Below are positions 36,178-44,118 of a stretch of 64,000 nucleotides of DNA, one piece after another. The position numbers were made by a program, and so were the translations under genes. The notes beneath the pieces are model-generated. The model was not told the origin of the DNA, made no database searches, and worked only from the letters and a program-made list of their open reading frames with translations. Every line of letters begins with the position of its first letter. Positions within the stretch are counted from its first letter, which is position 1. The DNA comes from Desulfuromonas sp. KJ2020. GTDB lineage: Bacteria; Desulfobacterota; Desulfuromonadia; Desulfuromonadales; SZUA-540. The DNA lies in NCBI RefSeq assembly GCF_024197615.1, contig NZ_JAKUKE010000001.1, positions 1,069,369 to 1,133,368 on the forward strand, read 5' to 3'.

Positions 36178-37391
36178 GCCAAGCCTTGCGCCTCTCCCTC
36201 GTCACCGAGACCTACGTTCCCCAGATCAACGGGGTCTCACGTACGCTTGACCGTCTGGTGCGTTATCTCCATGAGGTCGGCGACCAGGTGCAGCTGCTGA
36301 CACCCGCCTATGATGAGGCGAGCGAGGTACCGCCGGGCGTGGCGGTGGAAACCTTTGTCGGTCGGCGTTTTCCCCTGTACCCGGAGATCCTCCTGCCCTT
36401 CACCCGCACCGCCACCGTCGAGCAAAAATGGCGCGACTTCCGGCCCGATCTGGTCCATATCGCCACCGAAGGTCCCCTCGGGCTGGCGGCCCTGCGGGCG
36501 GCTCGGCGACTGGGGATTCCGGTGGTCAGTTCCTATCACACAAACTTTTCCTTCTACCTGGGCAAGTATCATCTTTCTTTGCTTGGCCCCCTGTGCTGGC
36601 GTTATCTCCGGTGGTTTCACAACGCCAGCGCCGCCACCTTCTGCCCCACCCCCTCCATCGGCCACATCCTGCAGGAACGAGGTTTTCGCTCGGTGCACAT
36701 CTGGAGCCGGGGGGTCGATGCCCACCGCTTTCATCCCGGGCTGCGTGACGGCGACCTGCGCCGGCAGTTAGGCCTGGGCGAAGCCGAGAGGGTTTTGCTC
36801 TATGTTGGGCGCCTGGCGCCAGAAAAAAATCTGGAGACCCTGATGAGCGCCTGGCGCCACCTGCCGTCAGGGCATGACGCCCGCCTGGTCCTGGTGGGCG
36901 ATGGCCCCTTGCGGGAGAGTCTGCAGCGGCAGAGTGATGACCGTGTCATTTTTTCCGGTTACCGGCAGGGAGAGGAGCTGGCTCGCCTGTATGCTCTGGC
37001 CGATCTGTTCGTCTTTCCCTCTCTGAGCGAGACCTTCGGTAATGTAATGCTTGAAGCCATGGCCAGCGGTGTGCCGACCCTGGGTTTTCGCGTCCCCGGC
37101 CCCCAGGATGTGGTGGAGCATGGCCGCACGGGAATTCTGGTCGATGAAGTTAGCCCGGCCGCCTTTGGTACCGCCCTGAGCGACCTGTTGCATCAGAAAG
37201 AAAATCTCCGCCGCCTCGGACGCGAGGCCAGAGACTATGCCTGCCAGCAGGACTGGCGGCAGATCAATGCCGGGGTCCGCCGGATTTACGGAGATATCCT
37301 GCAACAGGCCAGCCAGCGGCCATCCCCATGTCACCTGAACGAGGGCCGTCGGGCCCGAAAGGAGAAGTTATGGATCGACCCGTTGCTTTAA
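36174..37391 (+). CDS. GT4-family glycosyltransferase
   Basis: The 405-aa protein is a GT-B glycosyltransferase: TETYVPQINGVSRTL at the N-terminus, HIATEGPLGLAA near 98, GRLAPEKNLETL near 210 and the nucleotide-sugar motif SETFGNVMLEAMASGVP near 290. It resembles the MgtA/PimB/SqdX group, which transfers mannose, glucose or sulfoquinovose to lipid acceptors. The ATG overlaps the kinase stop. The downstream PAP2 gene starts inside its last codons. A glycolipid-making role is inferred from family and neighbour. Confidence 0.88.
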   Translation: MSQALRLSLVTETYVPQINGVSRTLDRLVRYLHEVGDQVQLLTPAYDEASEVPPGVAVETFVGRRFPLYPEILLPFTRTATVEQKWRDFRPDLVHIATEGPLGLAALRAARRLGIPVVSSYHTNFSFYLGKYHLSLLGPLCWRYLRWFHNASAATFCPTPSIGHILQERGFRSVHIWSRGVDAHRFHPGLRDGDLRRQLGLGEAERVLLYVGRLAPEKNLETLMSAWRHLPSGHDARLVLVGDGPLRESLQRQSDDRVIFSGYRQGEELARLYALADLFVFPSLSETFGNVMLEAMASGVPTLGFRVPGPQDVVEHGRTGILVDEVSPAAFGTALSDLLHQKENLRRLGREARDYACQQDWRQINAGVRRIYGDILQQASQRPSPCHLNEGRRARKEKLWIDPLL

Positions 37392-37942
37392 GCGGTGTCT
37401 CTGCTTTCTGTGCCACCCAGATTACCGCCAGGGAGGTGGCGCTCATGCAGCGCCTCTTCATCCTGCGCCGGCAGCCTCTGCTAACCTGGCTTTCCATTGC
37501 GGCGACCCGCTTGGGTGATGGCCCGCTGTGGGGGGTGGCAGGAGCAATATTTCTGGTCGGCGGCGATCAGCAGAGCCGTCTGGCGGTGGCTATCGCCGCC
37601 CTGGCCATCAGTCTGTCCATCCTGATTTTTACTCTGGTCAAGCACAGCCTGCAGCGTCCCCGTCCCTTCGAGAGTTGGCCGCAGCTCTCCTGTCTGTTGG
37701 CGGCGCCAGACAAGTTTTCCTTCCCTTCTGGTCACACGATGACCGCCTTTGCCGCCAGTACTGTTTTTGCCCTGCTTATCCCCGGCAGCGGGCTGTTTTT
37801 TTACCCGCTGGCGGGTCTCATCGGGTTTTCCCGGGTCTTTCTGGGGCTGCATTATCCCACGGATGTCCTGGTCGGTGCGCTGGTGGGTAGCGGAATTGCT
37901 GTCGGCCTGGTGCGGTTGGCGACTGTACTGGCGCTGCTTTAG
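37370..37942 (+). CDS. PAP2-family membrane phosphatase
   Basis: The 190-aa membrane protein has all three PAP2 motifs: KHSLQRPRPF, PSGHTM and SRVFLGLHYPTD. The family dephosphorylates phosphatidate, undecaprenyl pyrophosphate or similar lipid phosphates. AAAGGAG lies 5 nt before the ATG at 37370, within the end of the glycosyltransferase gene (22-nt overlap). Phosphatidate phosphatase activity would supply diacylglycerol to the glycosyltransferase; that is an inference. Confidence 0.9.
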   Translation: MDRPVALSGVSAFCATQITAREVALMQRLFILRRQPLLTWLSIAATRLGDGPLWGVAGAIFLVGGDQQSRLAVAIAALAISLSILIFTLVKHSLQRPRPFESWPQLSCLLAAPDKFSFPSGHTMTAFAASTVFALLIPGSGLFFYPLAGLIGFSRVFLGLHYPTDVLVGALVGSGIAVGLVRLATVLALL

Positions 37943-38081
37943 TATTGTTTTTCAAACGAGATCCGCTTGTTGGCCCTGCCTGGAATGAGGTGGGGTATTT
38001 TTTTGTTCTTTTTTTGGCAAAAGGCGGCTGAGGGTGAAAACCTTTTAAACCTTAAACCGTCGGGTTCCGGCCCGACAGCCG

Positions 38082-38115
38082 GGTTCCTTTTCTTTGGGCG
38101 CAAAGAAAAGGAACC
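38082..38115. repeat. 15-bp perfect hairpin with 4-nt loop
   Basis: GGTTCCTTTTCTTTG (38082-38096) and its exact complement (38101-38115) flank the loop GGCG. It lies 140 nt past the PAP2 stop. I recall similar hairpins between genes in several proteobacteria, but cannot verify this here. The T-rich arm could aid termination. Confidence 0.7.
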
Positions 38116-38220
38116 AAAAGAAACGCTTTTATTTCTTGTGCCTGGTGGCGGTGCTGCGTGGAGGCGGCGGCTCATTTGACACGTTGGGTACTCCGTGGCA
38201 CCTGAAAGCGAAAGGCCCCA

Positions 38221-38240
38221 TTGAGAAACTAGTTTCTCAA
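38221..38240. repeat. 20-bp perfect palindrome
   Basis: TTGAGAAACT followed directly by its reverse complement. The symmetry extends with CCCA upstream and TGGG downstream, broken by one extra A. It is shaped like a dimeric repressor operator or a recombinase site more than a terminator. Confidence 0.6.
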
Positions 38241-38553
38241 ATGGGTTAACTTGGAGGCGCGGTTTGTTATAGGCAGGACATTGCGGGGATCAGGCTTTTT
38301 AAAACCGGATGTGATTGGACGCTCAGAGCCGTCATCGCAGGACCGGAACAATTTAACCCGTGTGAACGCAGTGAGCCGGGGCCTTTCGCTCTTCATCGAA
38401 ACGGAGTTGAGTACGGTTTGGTTGGTAAAGCGCTTAAAAAGAGCGCCTGCCCTCGGCAAAAGCAATAAAAAAGCCGCTTTTTGCCTCCTTTTTGTCGGCA
38501 AACATAAAGGAGGTCGCCTGCCGGGGCGAGTCCCGGCGGTCTTAACCCAACAA

Positions 38554-38585
38554 CAAAAAAAGCCGAACCCTTTACAGAGTCCGGC
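38554..38585 (-). terminator. Rho-independent terminator of the porin gene
   Basis: On the minus strand a 9-bp stem (GCCGGACTC with GGGTTCGGC, including G-T pairs) closes a short loop and is followed by seven T residues, 36 nt after the porin stop. Confidence 0.8.
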
Positions 38586-38620
38586 CCAATCCCCTCGAAA
38601 GATCGAAAGAGCAGAATGGA

Positions 38621-39859
38621 TTAGAAAATCACCTGGGCCTGCAGACGAAACAGATTCTCATCGCTGTTCGCACTGCGGTCATCTTCGATCAGGCTGTAAT
38701 CAGCCTGTACCTTGAGGTTGTGCTTGTCGAAGTAGTAGTTGACTCCCAGGGTGGTTTCGTTCTTGTCGAACGTGGTGTAAGCCGCCGAATCGGTCGACTC
38801 GATGGCCGAGTAGCGGGCGGCCACCTCAAGCTGTTTGGGCAAAATCTGGTAGCCGGCTTGAATGTAGTAGCCATCCGCATCCCAATCCGCCCCGACCTTG
38901 GGATCGGCGTTGAGGGTAAAGTACTCGCTGCCGAAGGTCAGGCCGCTGTACTTGGCGTGGAGGTTCAGGGTGTAGAGGGTCCAGTCGAGTTCCTCGCCGA
39001 AGGCGGTGGTGAAGGCGGTGTCGTCAATGCTGTCGATGTTCAGGGCCTTGTCGAGAGTGTCGTTGCTGCCGTCGATCTCGCCCATGTCGTTGCCGCTCAT
39101 GGTTTCGGTGGCGAAAGAGGCGCCGAGGTTGACGAGCAGCTTCTTCTCGTTAAAGGAGGGCTCGTCCATCTTGAAGGCGCCGAAGGGGTTGATGTCGAGG
39201 CGGCCGACCAGCATATGATTGTCGTCGGGGTTGCTCTGATTGGGGCCGTTGCCGTTGAAGACGCCGAGGCGGTACTCAAGGCGTTTGTCCATGAACTGGC
39301 CGGAAGCCTGCAGCCCGAGGTCATAGCCGAGGTTGAAGGTTTCGTTGGCCAGAGAGCGGTCGACGAAGAGCTGGCTGCCGGAAGAGGTCAGCTCCTGACG
39401 GCCCTGGGCCGGCTTGAACTGGCCGACGGTGAGGCTGAAGGGATCGGCGACCTTGTAGGTGAAGTAAGCGTCTTCGAGAACGGAGTCGCCACCGCCGAAA
39501 TTCTGCTGCCACTTGTAGGTGAGGTTTTTGGTAAAGACGTTGCCCTGCAGCCAGAACTTCATACGGCGGATGCGGAAGTTGCTCTCGGTGTCCTCGGCGC
39601 CGTCGTCGTCCAGGTTCTCGTAGCGGGCCTGCAGACGTCCCCCAACCTGGGCTTTGTAGCGGCCGTCCTCGGTCTGCACCGTGATACCCTTGCCGGGTTG
39701 GTAGGTGGTCAGGTCGCTGTGTTTGGTCGCCTCTTTGTAATCTTCCTCGGTGATGACACCTTTGTCCTTGAGGATCTCTTCAAGGGTTTTGGCCTGGACG
39801 TTACTGCAAAGGCCGAACATGGCCGTAGCCATAAGGGCGGTGGTCAGAAAGCGCTTCAT
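38621..39859 (-). CDS. Outer-membrane porin, OprP/OprO (phosphate-selective) type
   Basis: The 412-aa protein has a signal peptide (MKRFLTTALMATAMFG, cut near VQAKT), a short helical segment (LEEILKDKGVITEEDYKEA), then beta-barrel-like alternation from about residue 65. It ends in phenylalanine (QAQVIF), the usual outer-membrane insertion signal. FRIRRMKFWLQGNVF and VGQFKPAQGRQELTSS match the porin O/P family. Anion or phosphate selectivity is known for some members, not shown here. GGAGGAAAAA precedes the ATG. A duplicated 12-bp motif lies upstream. Confidence 0.88.
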   Translation of the reverse strand: MKRFLTTALMATAMFGLCSNVQAKTLEEILKDKGVITEEDYKEATKHSDLTTYQPGKGITVQTEDGRYKAQVGGRLQARYENLDDDGAEDTESNFRIRRMKFWLQGNVFTKNLTYKWQQNFGGGDSVLEDAYFTYKVADPFSLTVGQFKPAQGRQELTSSGSQLFVDRSLANETFNLGYDLGLQASGQFMDKRLEYRLGVFNGNGPNQSNPDDNHMLVGRLDINPFGAFKMDEPSFNEKKLLVNLGASFATETMSGNDMGEIDGSNDTLDKALNIDSIDDTAFTTAFGEELDWTLYTLNLHAKYSGLTFGSEYFTLNADPKVGADWDADGYYIQAGYQILPKQLEVAARYSAIESTDSAAYTTFDKNETTLGVNYYFDKHNLKVQADYSLIEDDRSANSDENLFRLQAQVIF

Positions 39860-39912
39860 TTTTTTCCTCCTGATGCTGTTTCATAGAGATGATGATCGTC
39901 GCCCCGGCGGGG

Positions 39913-39972
39913 CATGACAAATAGACATGGAAAAACGTTGAGAAGTTCCCCTCCTTTCTTCATGACAAATAG
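39913..39972. repeat. Duplicated 12-bp motif upstream of the porin gene
   Basis: CATGACAAATAG occurs at 39913-39924 and again at 39961-39972, 48 nt apart, between the porin start and the cysteine-rich gene. On the porin strand it reads CTATTTGTCATG and contains TGTCAT, the core of the enterobacterial Pho half site. The spacing is not that of one Pho box. A pair of operator sites is possible. Confidence 0.4.
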
Positions 39973-40000
39973 TGTGTCGAAGTTGCTTTGCCGCCAGATA

Positions 40001-40222
40001 TCAGCGTGAACTGACGTCGACAGCAGGCGTATAGCAGAGAGCGCGGCTCTGTCGCAGCATCCGGGCCAAAAAGATGCCGCAGAGATCGTAGTCCTCGGTT
40101 TCACAGAGACGGCGGCGATCGCCATTGATGGGCAAGCCGTTAAAGGCAGCCAGGCAGCGGGCAGGTGCCGTGCCGAGGTGCGGGCAGGTGGATTCAAAAA
40201 AGGGCTGGGTTTTGTTTGGCAT
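40001..40222 (-). CDS. 73-aa cysteine-rich protein of unknown function
   Basis: The small protein has five cysteines (13, 23, 40, 48, 63) in the order CPHLG, ARCLAAF, RRLC, YDLC, ALCY. The spacing suggests a metal or Fe-S site. I recall similar CPxLG...CLAA...YxxC proteins in Geobacter-like genomes but cannot name a family. The ATG at 40222 (MPNKTQPFF) has CAGGAG about 10 nt upstream; the longer frame to 40402 is not supported. It lies 141 nt before the porin on the same strand and may share its transcript. Confidence 0.6.
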   Translation of the reverse strand: MPNKTQPFFESTCPHLGTAPARCLAAFNGLPINGDRRRLCETEDYDLCGIFLARMLRQSRALCYTPAVDVSSR

Positions 40223-40276
40223 TGTGACAGGCTCCTGTGTCGTTGAACGATGTGAGGGAACCTTAAAGGGAGGATG

Positions 40277-40305
40277 TTGGCGTTTCGTTGGCAATCGATT
40301 AGAAT
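40277..40305 (+). promoter_or_regulatory. Possible promoter of rdgC
   Basis: TTGGCG (40277-40282) and TAGAAT (40300-40305) are separated by 17 nt, about 125 nt before the rdgC start. Confidence 0.35.
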
Positions 40306-40431
40306 TCTGTGAGACCGCCAGTTGTGAACGGAAGGATTGGCTCCGAGATTTTTCCTTGCCGCTCGCGGTTAAAAAGTGTACCCCTAGGGTCCTGAACGTC
40401 AACAGGAAGACCTAAACATCAAGGAGACCCC

Positions 40432-41595
40432 ATGGGAATTTTGTCCAATACCGTCAGCGTCTGCCAATATCAGGTTCTTGGCGAGGTGCCGGCGGATAAT
40501 TTTTTTGCCTGGTCCGGCGAATGTCTGGCCGCCAATGCCTTTCATCCCATCGAACAGACGAGCGAAGAGCTCTCCGTCGGCTGGGTGCATCTTGCTGACC
40601 CCAAGGAGCAGGATTTCTCCTCTGACCAGGTCTTTCGTCGCGACCATTATCTGATCTTCAGTTTGCGCCGCGATCAGCGTCGGGTGCCTGCCGCGCTCAT
40701 GCGGGCTCACCTGGAGCAGGCCCAGAACGATTTTCTCGCGGCCCATCCTGGCCTGCAGCGGGTGGGCAAACAGAAGAAGGAAGAGCTGCGTGAAGCGGTG
40801 CGTGGAGCGCTCCTGGCCCGCACCCTGCCCATCCCCGCAGTCTACGATGCCGTCTGGGATACCCGCAGCAACCTGCTCACCTTCACCAGTCTCAGTCCCA
40901 AGGTGACGGAGCTTTTTGAAGGTTTGTTCAAGCAGACCTTCAAGGGTCTGCGCCTGGTTGCCCTGCATCCCATGGCGCGGGCGGCCCAGGTTATCCCCGA
41001 AGCTTTGCGGCCCGCCCTGCAGCAGGCCAATCGGGCCACCACCGAGGCCGTGCTGGAGCAGATCCAGCAGAACGCCTGGCTGGGGAGCGACTTTCTGCGC
41101 TGGCTGCTCTATCAGACCCTGGAAAGCCCTTCAACCTATCAGGTCAATCAGCCCGGGCCGGCCGCCGGGGGTGAACCCTTCGTCGCCACCCTCAACGACC
41201 GCCTGGTGCTTCTCGGCGGTGCGGAAGGCGGTCTGCAGAAGATTACCGTGGCCGGACCCCAGGATCATTTCGGCGAAGTGCGTGCCGCCCTGCAGCATGA
41301 CAAGCAGATCATCGAAGCCAACCTCACCATGGAGAAACAGGAACACGCCTGGAAGATGACCTTCAAGGCTGGGCTCTTTCACTTTGCCGGTTACAAGGCG
41401 CCGGCGGTCAAGCTGGAAAAAGATGCCATTACCAATGCCGACAGCGAAAAAGAGGCGCTTTTCTATGAGCGCATGTTTGTGTTGGAAGAGGGCCTGCAAC
41501 TCTTCGACAGCCTGCTGGCCACCTTTCTGGAACGGCGGCTGGGGGATTGGGCCGTAATTGAAAAAGATATCAGCGAGTGGCTGGAGCAAGCCTAG
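40432..41595 (+). CDS. rdgC: RdgC-family recombination-associated protein
   Basis: The N-terminal two-thirds resemble RdgC: VGWVHLAD near 49, the helical KKEELREAVRGALL near 115, and YDAVWDTRSNLLTFTSLSPKVTELFEGLFKQTF near 138-170. E. coli RdgC forms a ring on DNA and limits RecA action. This protein (387 aa) is longer than the E. coli one (about 300) and its middle is divergent. AAGGAG lies 6 nt before the ATG. A small membrane-protein gene follows after 41 nt. Confidence 0.75.
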   Translation: MGILSNTVSVCQYQVLGEVPADNFFAWSGECLAANAFHPIEQTSEELSVGWVHLADPKEQDFSSDQVFRRDHYLIFSLRRDQRRVPAALMRAHLEQAQNDFLAAHPGLQRVGKQKKEELREAVRGALLARTLPIPAVYDAVWDTRSNLLTFTSLSPKVTELFEGLFKQTFKGLRLVALHPMARAAQVIPEALRPALQQANRATTEAVLEQIQQNAWLGSDFLRWLLYQTLESPSTYQVNQPGPAAGGEPFVATLNDRLVLLGGAEGGLQKITVAGPQDHFGEVRAALQHDKQIIEANLTMEKQEHAWKMTFKAGLFHFAGYKAPAVKLEKDAITNADSEKEALFYERMFVLEEGLQLFDSLLATFLERRLGDWAVIEKDISEWLEQA

Positions 41596-41636
41596 AAGGG
41601 CTGAACTGAGGTGAGTTGCTGGTCGAAGGGGGAGCT

Positions 41637-42008
41637 ATGGGAGAGTACGAACCGGGAGGGAAGCTGGAAAGGCGCCGCAAACGAGACTTTGTCTGGCGAG
41701 CGGCCCGTTGGCTGGCCGTGGCGGGGTGGGCTGCCATGGTGGCGGCGGTGCTGTTGCTGGCGCAGGCCAAGCCGCCGACCGAGACTTTTTTCGACCGTTA
41801 CTTCGGGGTTCCCCTGCGTTCCTGGTGGGATACCTCGTTGACCCCCTATATTTTGTACTTCATGATTCTTGGTCTGGCGGTCAGCCTGGCCGGACTGCTT
41901 TTCAATTTCCTGCGCAGCCGCCGTCGGGATGACGAATTCCTGGTGTCACTGGTCCTGCTGGCCGGTTTTTCGGTGCTGGGACTTATTCTCTATCTGCGTT
42001 ATTTTTAA
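41637..42008 (+). CDS. Small membrane protein, three predicted spans
   Basis: The 123-aa product has a basic N-terminus (GGKLERRRKRDFVWRAARW) and three hydrophobic segments (about 27-42, 70-90 and 100-120). I do not recognise it. The ATG at 41637 has GGGGGAG 4 nt upstream; a TTG at 41616 is a weaker option. It follows rdgC and its stop lies 4 nt from that of the converging EF-G gene. Confidence 0.7.
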   Translation: MGEYEPGGKLERRRKRDFVWRAARWLAVAGWAAMVAAVLLLAQAKPPTETFFDRYFGVPLRSWWDTSLTPYILYFMILGLAVSLAGLLFNFLRSRRRDDEFLVSLVLLAGFSVLGLILYLRYF

Positions 42009-42012
42009 GCAC

Positions 42013-44088
42013 TTACTGTCCGCCGAGCCCGAAGCGCTGCTGAACCTCGGGGGGGGCCTCCTCGAAGCGGGAGAACTCCATGGTGAAGGTGCCCCGGCCT
42101 TTGGTGGCGCTGCGCAGTTCCGTCATGTAGCCGAACATCTCGGCCAGGGGTACCTGGGCGTCCACCACTTCGACGTCGCCGCGGGAGCTCATGCCTTCGA
42201 TGCGGCCCCGCTTCTGCTGCAGGGTACCGAAAACCTTGCCCGCATATTCGGAAGGGACGGTCAGTTCCAGGCCCATAAGGGGTTCCAGTAGCATGACGCC
42301 CGCCTCGCGACCGGCCAGCGCCAGCCCTTTCTGGGCGGCGGCCTGCAGACCCAGCGGCGTGGTCAGGTTAGGGATGTAGGGGGTTTCCACGACGACAATT
42401 TCCAGGTCGGTGAGGGGATAGCCCGTACGGAGACCGGCGGCACAGCTCTGTTTCAGGCTGTCCTGTAGCAGGTGGCGCAGTTCCCCCGGTAGAGGCCAGC
42501 TTTCCTCCGCCGGCAGCGTAAAGCGCAGCCCGGCGCCGCGTTCCAGCGGCTGTAGCCGCAGGTGAATCTCCCCCCGTTGCAGCTTGCCGTCCACTTCCCG
42601 TTCGAAGATTTCCCGCCGTTCTATGCCTTTCTTCAGCGTCTCCCGGTAGACCACCTGGGGGCGTCCGGTCTTGACCTGTACCCCGAAATCGCGCTTGAGC
42701 CGTTCCGTCAGCACCTCCAGGTGGAGTTCCCCCATGCCGGTGAGGATGGTTTGCCCGGTTTCGGCGTCCTCGCGCACACGGAAGGTGGGGTCTTCCCATT
42801 GCAGTTTGGCCAGGCTGGGGAAGAGCTTCTCCCGGTCCTCCAGCCCATGGGGTTCCACCGCCAGGGAGACGACCGGTTCGGGGATGGTCAGGCCGGCCAG
42901 CAACAGGGGATGGGCCGGGTCGCACAGGGTGTCGCCGGTGAGGGCGTCCTTCAGACCGGTGGCCGCGACGATATCTCCGGCCTGGGCGATGTCCAGGCGT
43001 TCGCGTTTGTGGGCGTGCATACGAAAGAGGCGGGCGATCTTCTCGGTGCTGTGACGACTGCTGTTGAACAGGGTGTCGCCCGGTTTCAGCGTGCCGGCGT
43101 AGAGTCGCAGATAGGTGAGTTTGCGTCCTTCATCGGCGAGAACCTTGAAAGCCAGCGCGCAGAGTGGGGCCTGGGGATCGCAGGCGACCATGCTGGAATC
43201 CTCGGGGTTTTCAGGATGATGCGCCAATGCCGGAGGGGCTTCGAGGGGGGAGGGGAGGAACTGCCCCACGGCGTCGAGCAGCGGCTGGATGCCTTTGTTG
43301 CGCAGGGCGCTGCCGAGAAAGACCGGAAAAAGGCGGCCGCTCAGGGTGCCCTGGCGCAGGGCGCTCGTGAGGCGCTCGGCCGTGATGGGCTGACCATCGA
43401 GAAAATCGGCCAGGATGGCATCGTCGAAATCGGCGGCAGCCTCGACGATCTTTTCCCGCGCCGCCGCCACCTCGGTGGTCAGCTCGGCGGGGACGGGCGC
43501 CTCCTCGACGGTGCGCCCCTGATCCTCCTCCGGGAAGGTCAAAAGCCGGTCGCTCAGAATATCGATGACCCCGTGAAATTTCGTTTCAAAACCAAGGGGG
43601 AGTTGCATCAGCACGGTCCTGGCGGCCAGCTGTTTCTCCATCTGCGCCAGCACCTGCCGGTAGTCGGCGCCGATGCGGTCCATCTTGTTGATAAGACAGA
43701 TACGAGGGACGTTATAGCGGTTGGCCTGTCGCCACACCGATTCACTTTGGGGCTGCACCCCCTCGACGGCGCTGAAAATGGTCAGGGCGCCATCCAGCGC
43801 CCGCAGGGAACGCTCGACTTCGATGGTGAAGTCGATATGGCCGGGCGTGTCGATGAGGTTGATCCAGAGGTCTTTCCAGTGGCAGGTGGTGCTGGTGGCG
43901 GTGATGGTGATGCCGCGCTCCTGCTCCTGATCCATCCAGTCCATGCTGGCGGCGCCCTCATGGACTTCGCCCATCTTGTGGATTTCACCGGTGTAGAAGA
44001 GAATGCGTTCCGACACCGTGGTCTTGCCGGCGTCGATATGGGAGATGATGCCGAGGTTGCGTATTGAGGATAATTTCGGTGTGTTCAT
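42013..44088 (-). CDS. fusA: Elongation factor G paralogue (EF-G2 type)
   Basis: The 691-aa protein has all five EF-G domains. GTP-binding motifs are HIDAGKTT near 17, RGITITAT near 58, DTPGHIDF near 80 and NKMDRIG near 135. The domain IV and V regions are [14 protein letters not shown] and [22 protein letters not shown]. It is not within a str operon (no rpsL, rpsG or tuf nearby), so this is likely a second EF-G with a special role or an alternative translocase. It follows the unknown 609-aa gene by 30 nt. Confidence 0.93.
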   Translation of the reverse strand: MNTPKLSSIRNLGIISHIDAGKTTVSERILFYTGEIHKMGEVHEGAASMDWMDQEQERGITITATSTTCHWKDLWINLIDTPGHIDFTIEVERSLRALDGALTIFSAVEGVQPQSESVWRQANRYNVPRICLINKMDRIGADYRQVLAQMEKQLAARTVLMQLPLGFETKFHGVIDILSDRLLTFPEEDQGRTVEEAPVPAELTTEVAAAREKIVEAAADFDDAILADFLDGQPITAERLTSALRQGTLSGRLFPVFLGSALRNKGIQPLLDAVGQFLPSPLEAPPALAHHPENPEDSSMVACDPQAPLCALAFKVLADEGRKLTYLRLYAGTLKPGDTLFNSSRHSTEKIARLFRMHAHKRERLDIAQAGDIVAATGLKDALTGDTLCDPAHPLLLAGLTIPEPVVSLAVEPHGLEDREKLFPSLAKLQWEDPTFRVREDAETGQTILTGMGELHLEVLTERLKRDFGVQVKTGRPQVVYRETLKKGIERREIFEREVDGKLQRGEIHLRLQPLERGAGLRFTLPAEESWPLPGELRHLLQDSLKQSCAAGLRTGYPLTDLEIVVVETPYIPNLTTPLGLQAAAQKGLALAGREAGVMLLEPLMGLELTVPSEYAGKVFGTLQQKRGRIEGMSSRGDVEVVDAQVPLAEMFGYMTELRSATKGRGTFTMEFSRFEEAPPEVQQRFGLGGQ

Positions 44089-44118
44089 GATCCCCTCCCG
44101 TCGGCAGGCTCACCTCGA

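Larger units (their letters stand above)
37943..38620. other. Gene-free, palindrome-rich intergenic region
   Basis: No credible gene lies in these 678 nt. The longest open frame (from 38251 on the plus strand) crosses hairpins and runs into the porin gene antisense. The region holds several hairpins: GTCGGG/CCCGAC (38059-38077 area), a 15-bp stem at 38082-38115, a palindrome at 38221-38240, CCTCCTTT/AAAGGAGG (38484-38513) and GCCGGG/CCCGGC (38520-38537). A long-range inverted pair AGCGAAAGGCCCC (38207-38219) and its complement (38378-38390) encloses part of it. It could be a structured RNA or a dispersed intergenic repeat. Confidence 0.6.

Noticed and set aside
38251-38715. 154-aa open frame on the plus strand
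   Set aside because: It crosses several hairpins and the porin terminator and enters the porin gene antisense. It shows no ribosome site or recognisable sequence.
39856-40197. 113-aa open frame on the minus strand
   Set aside because: It overlaps the 73-aa cysteine-rich gene in another frame and lacks a ribosome site. The cysteine-rich frame has one and a patterned product.
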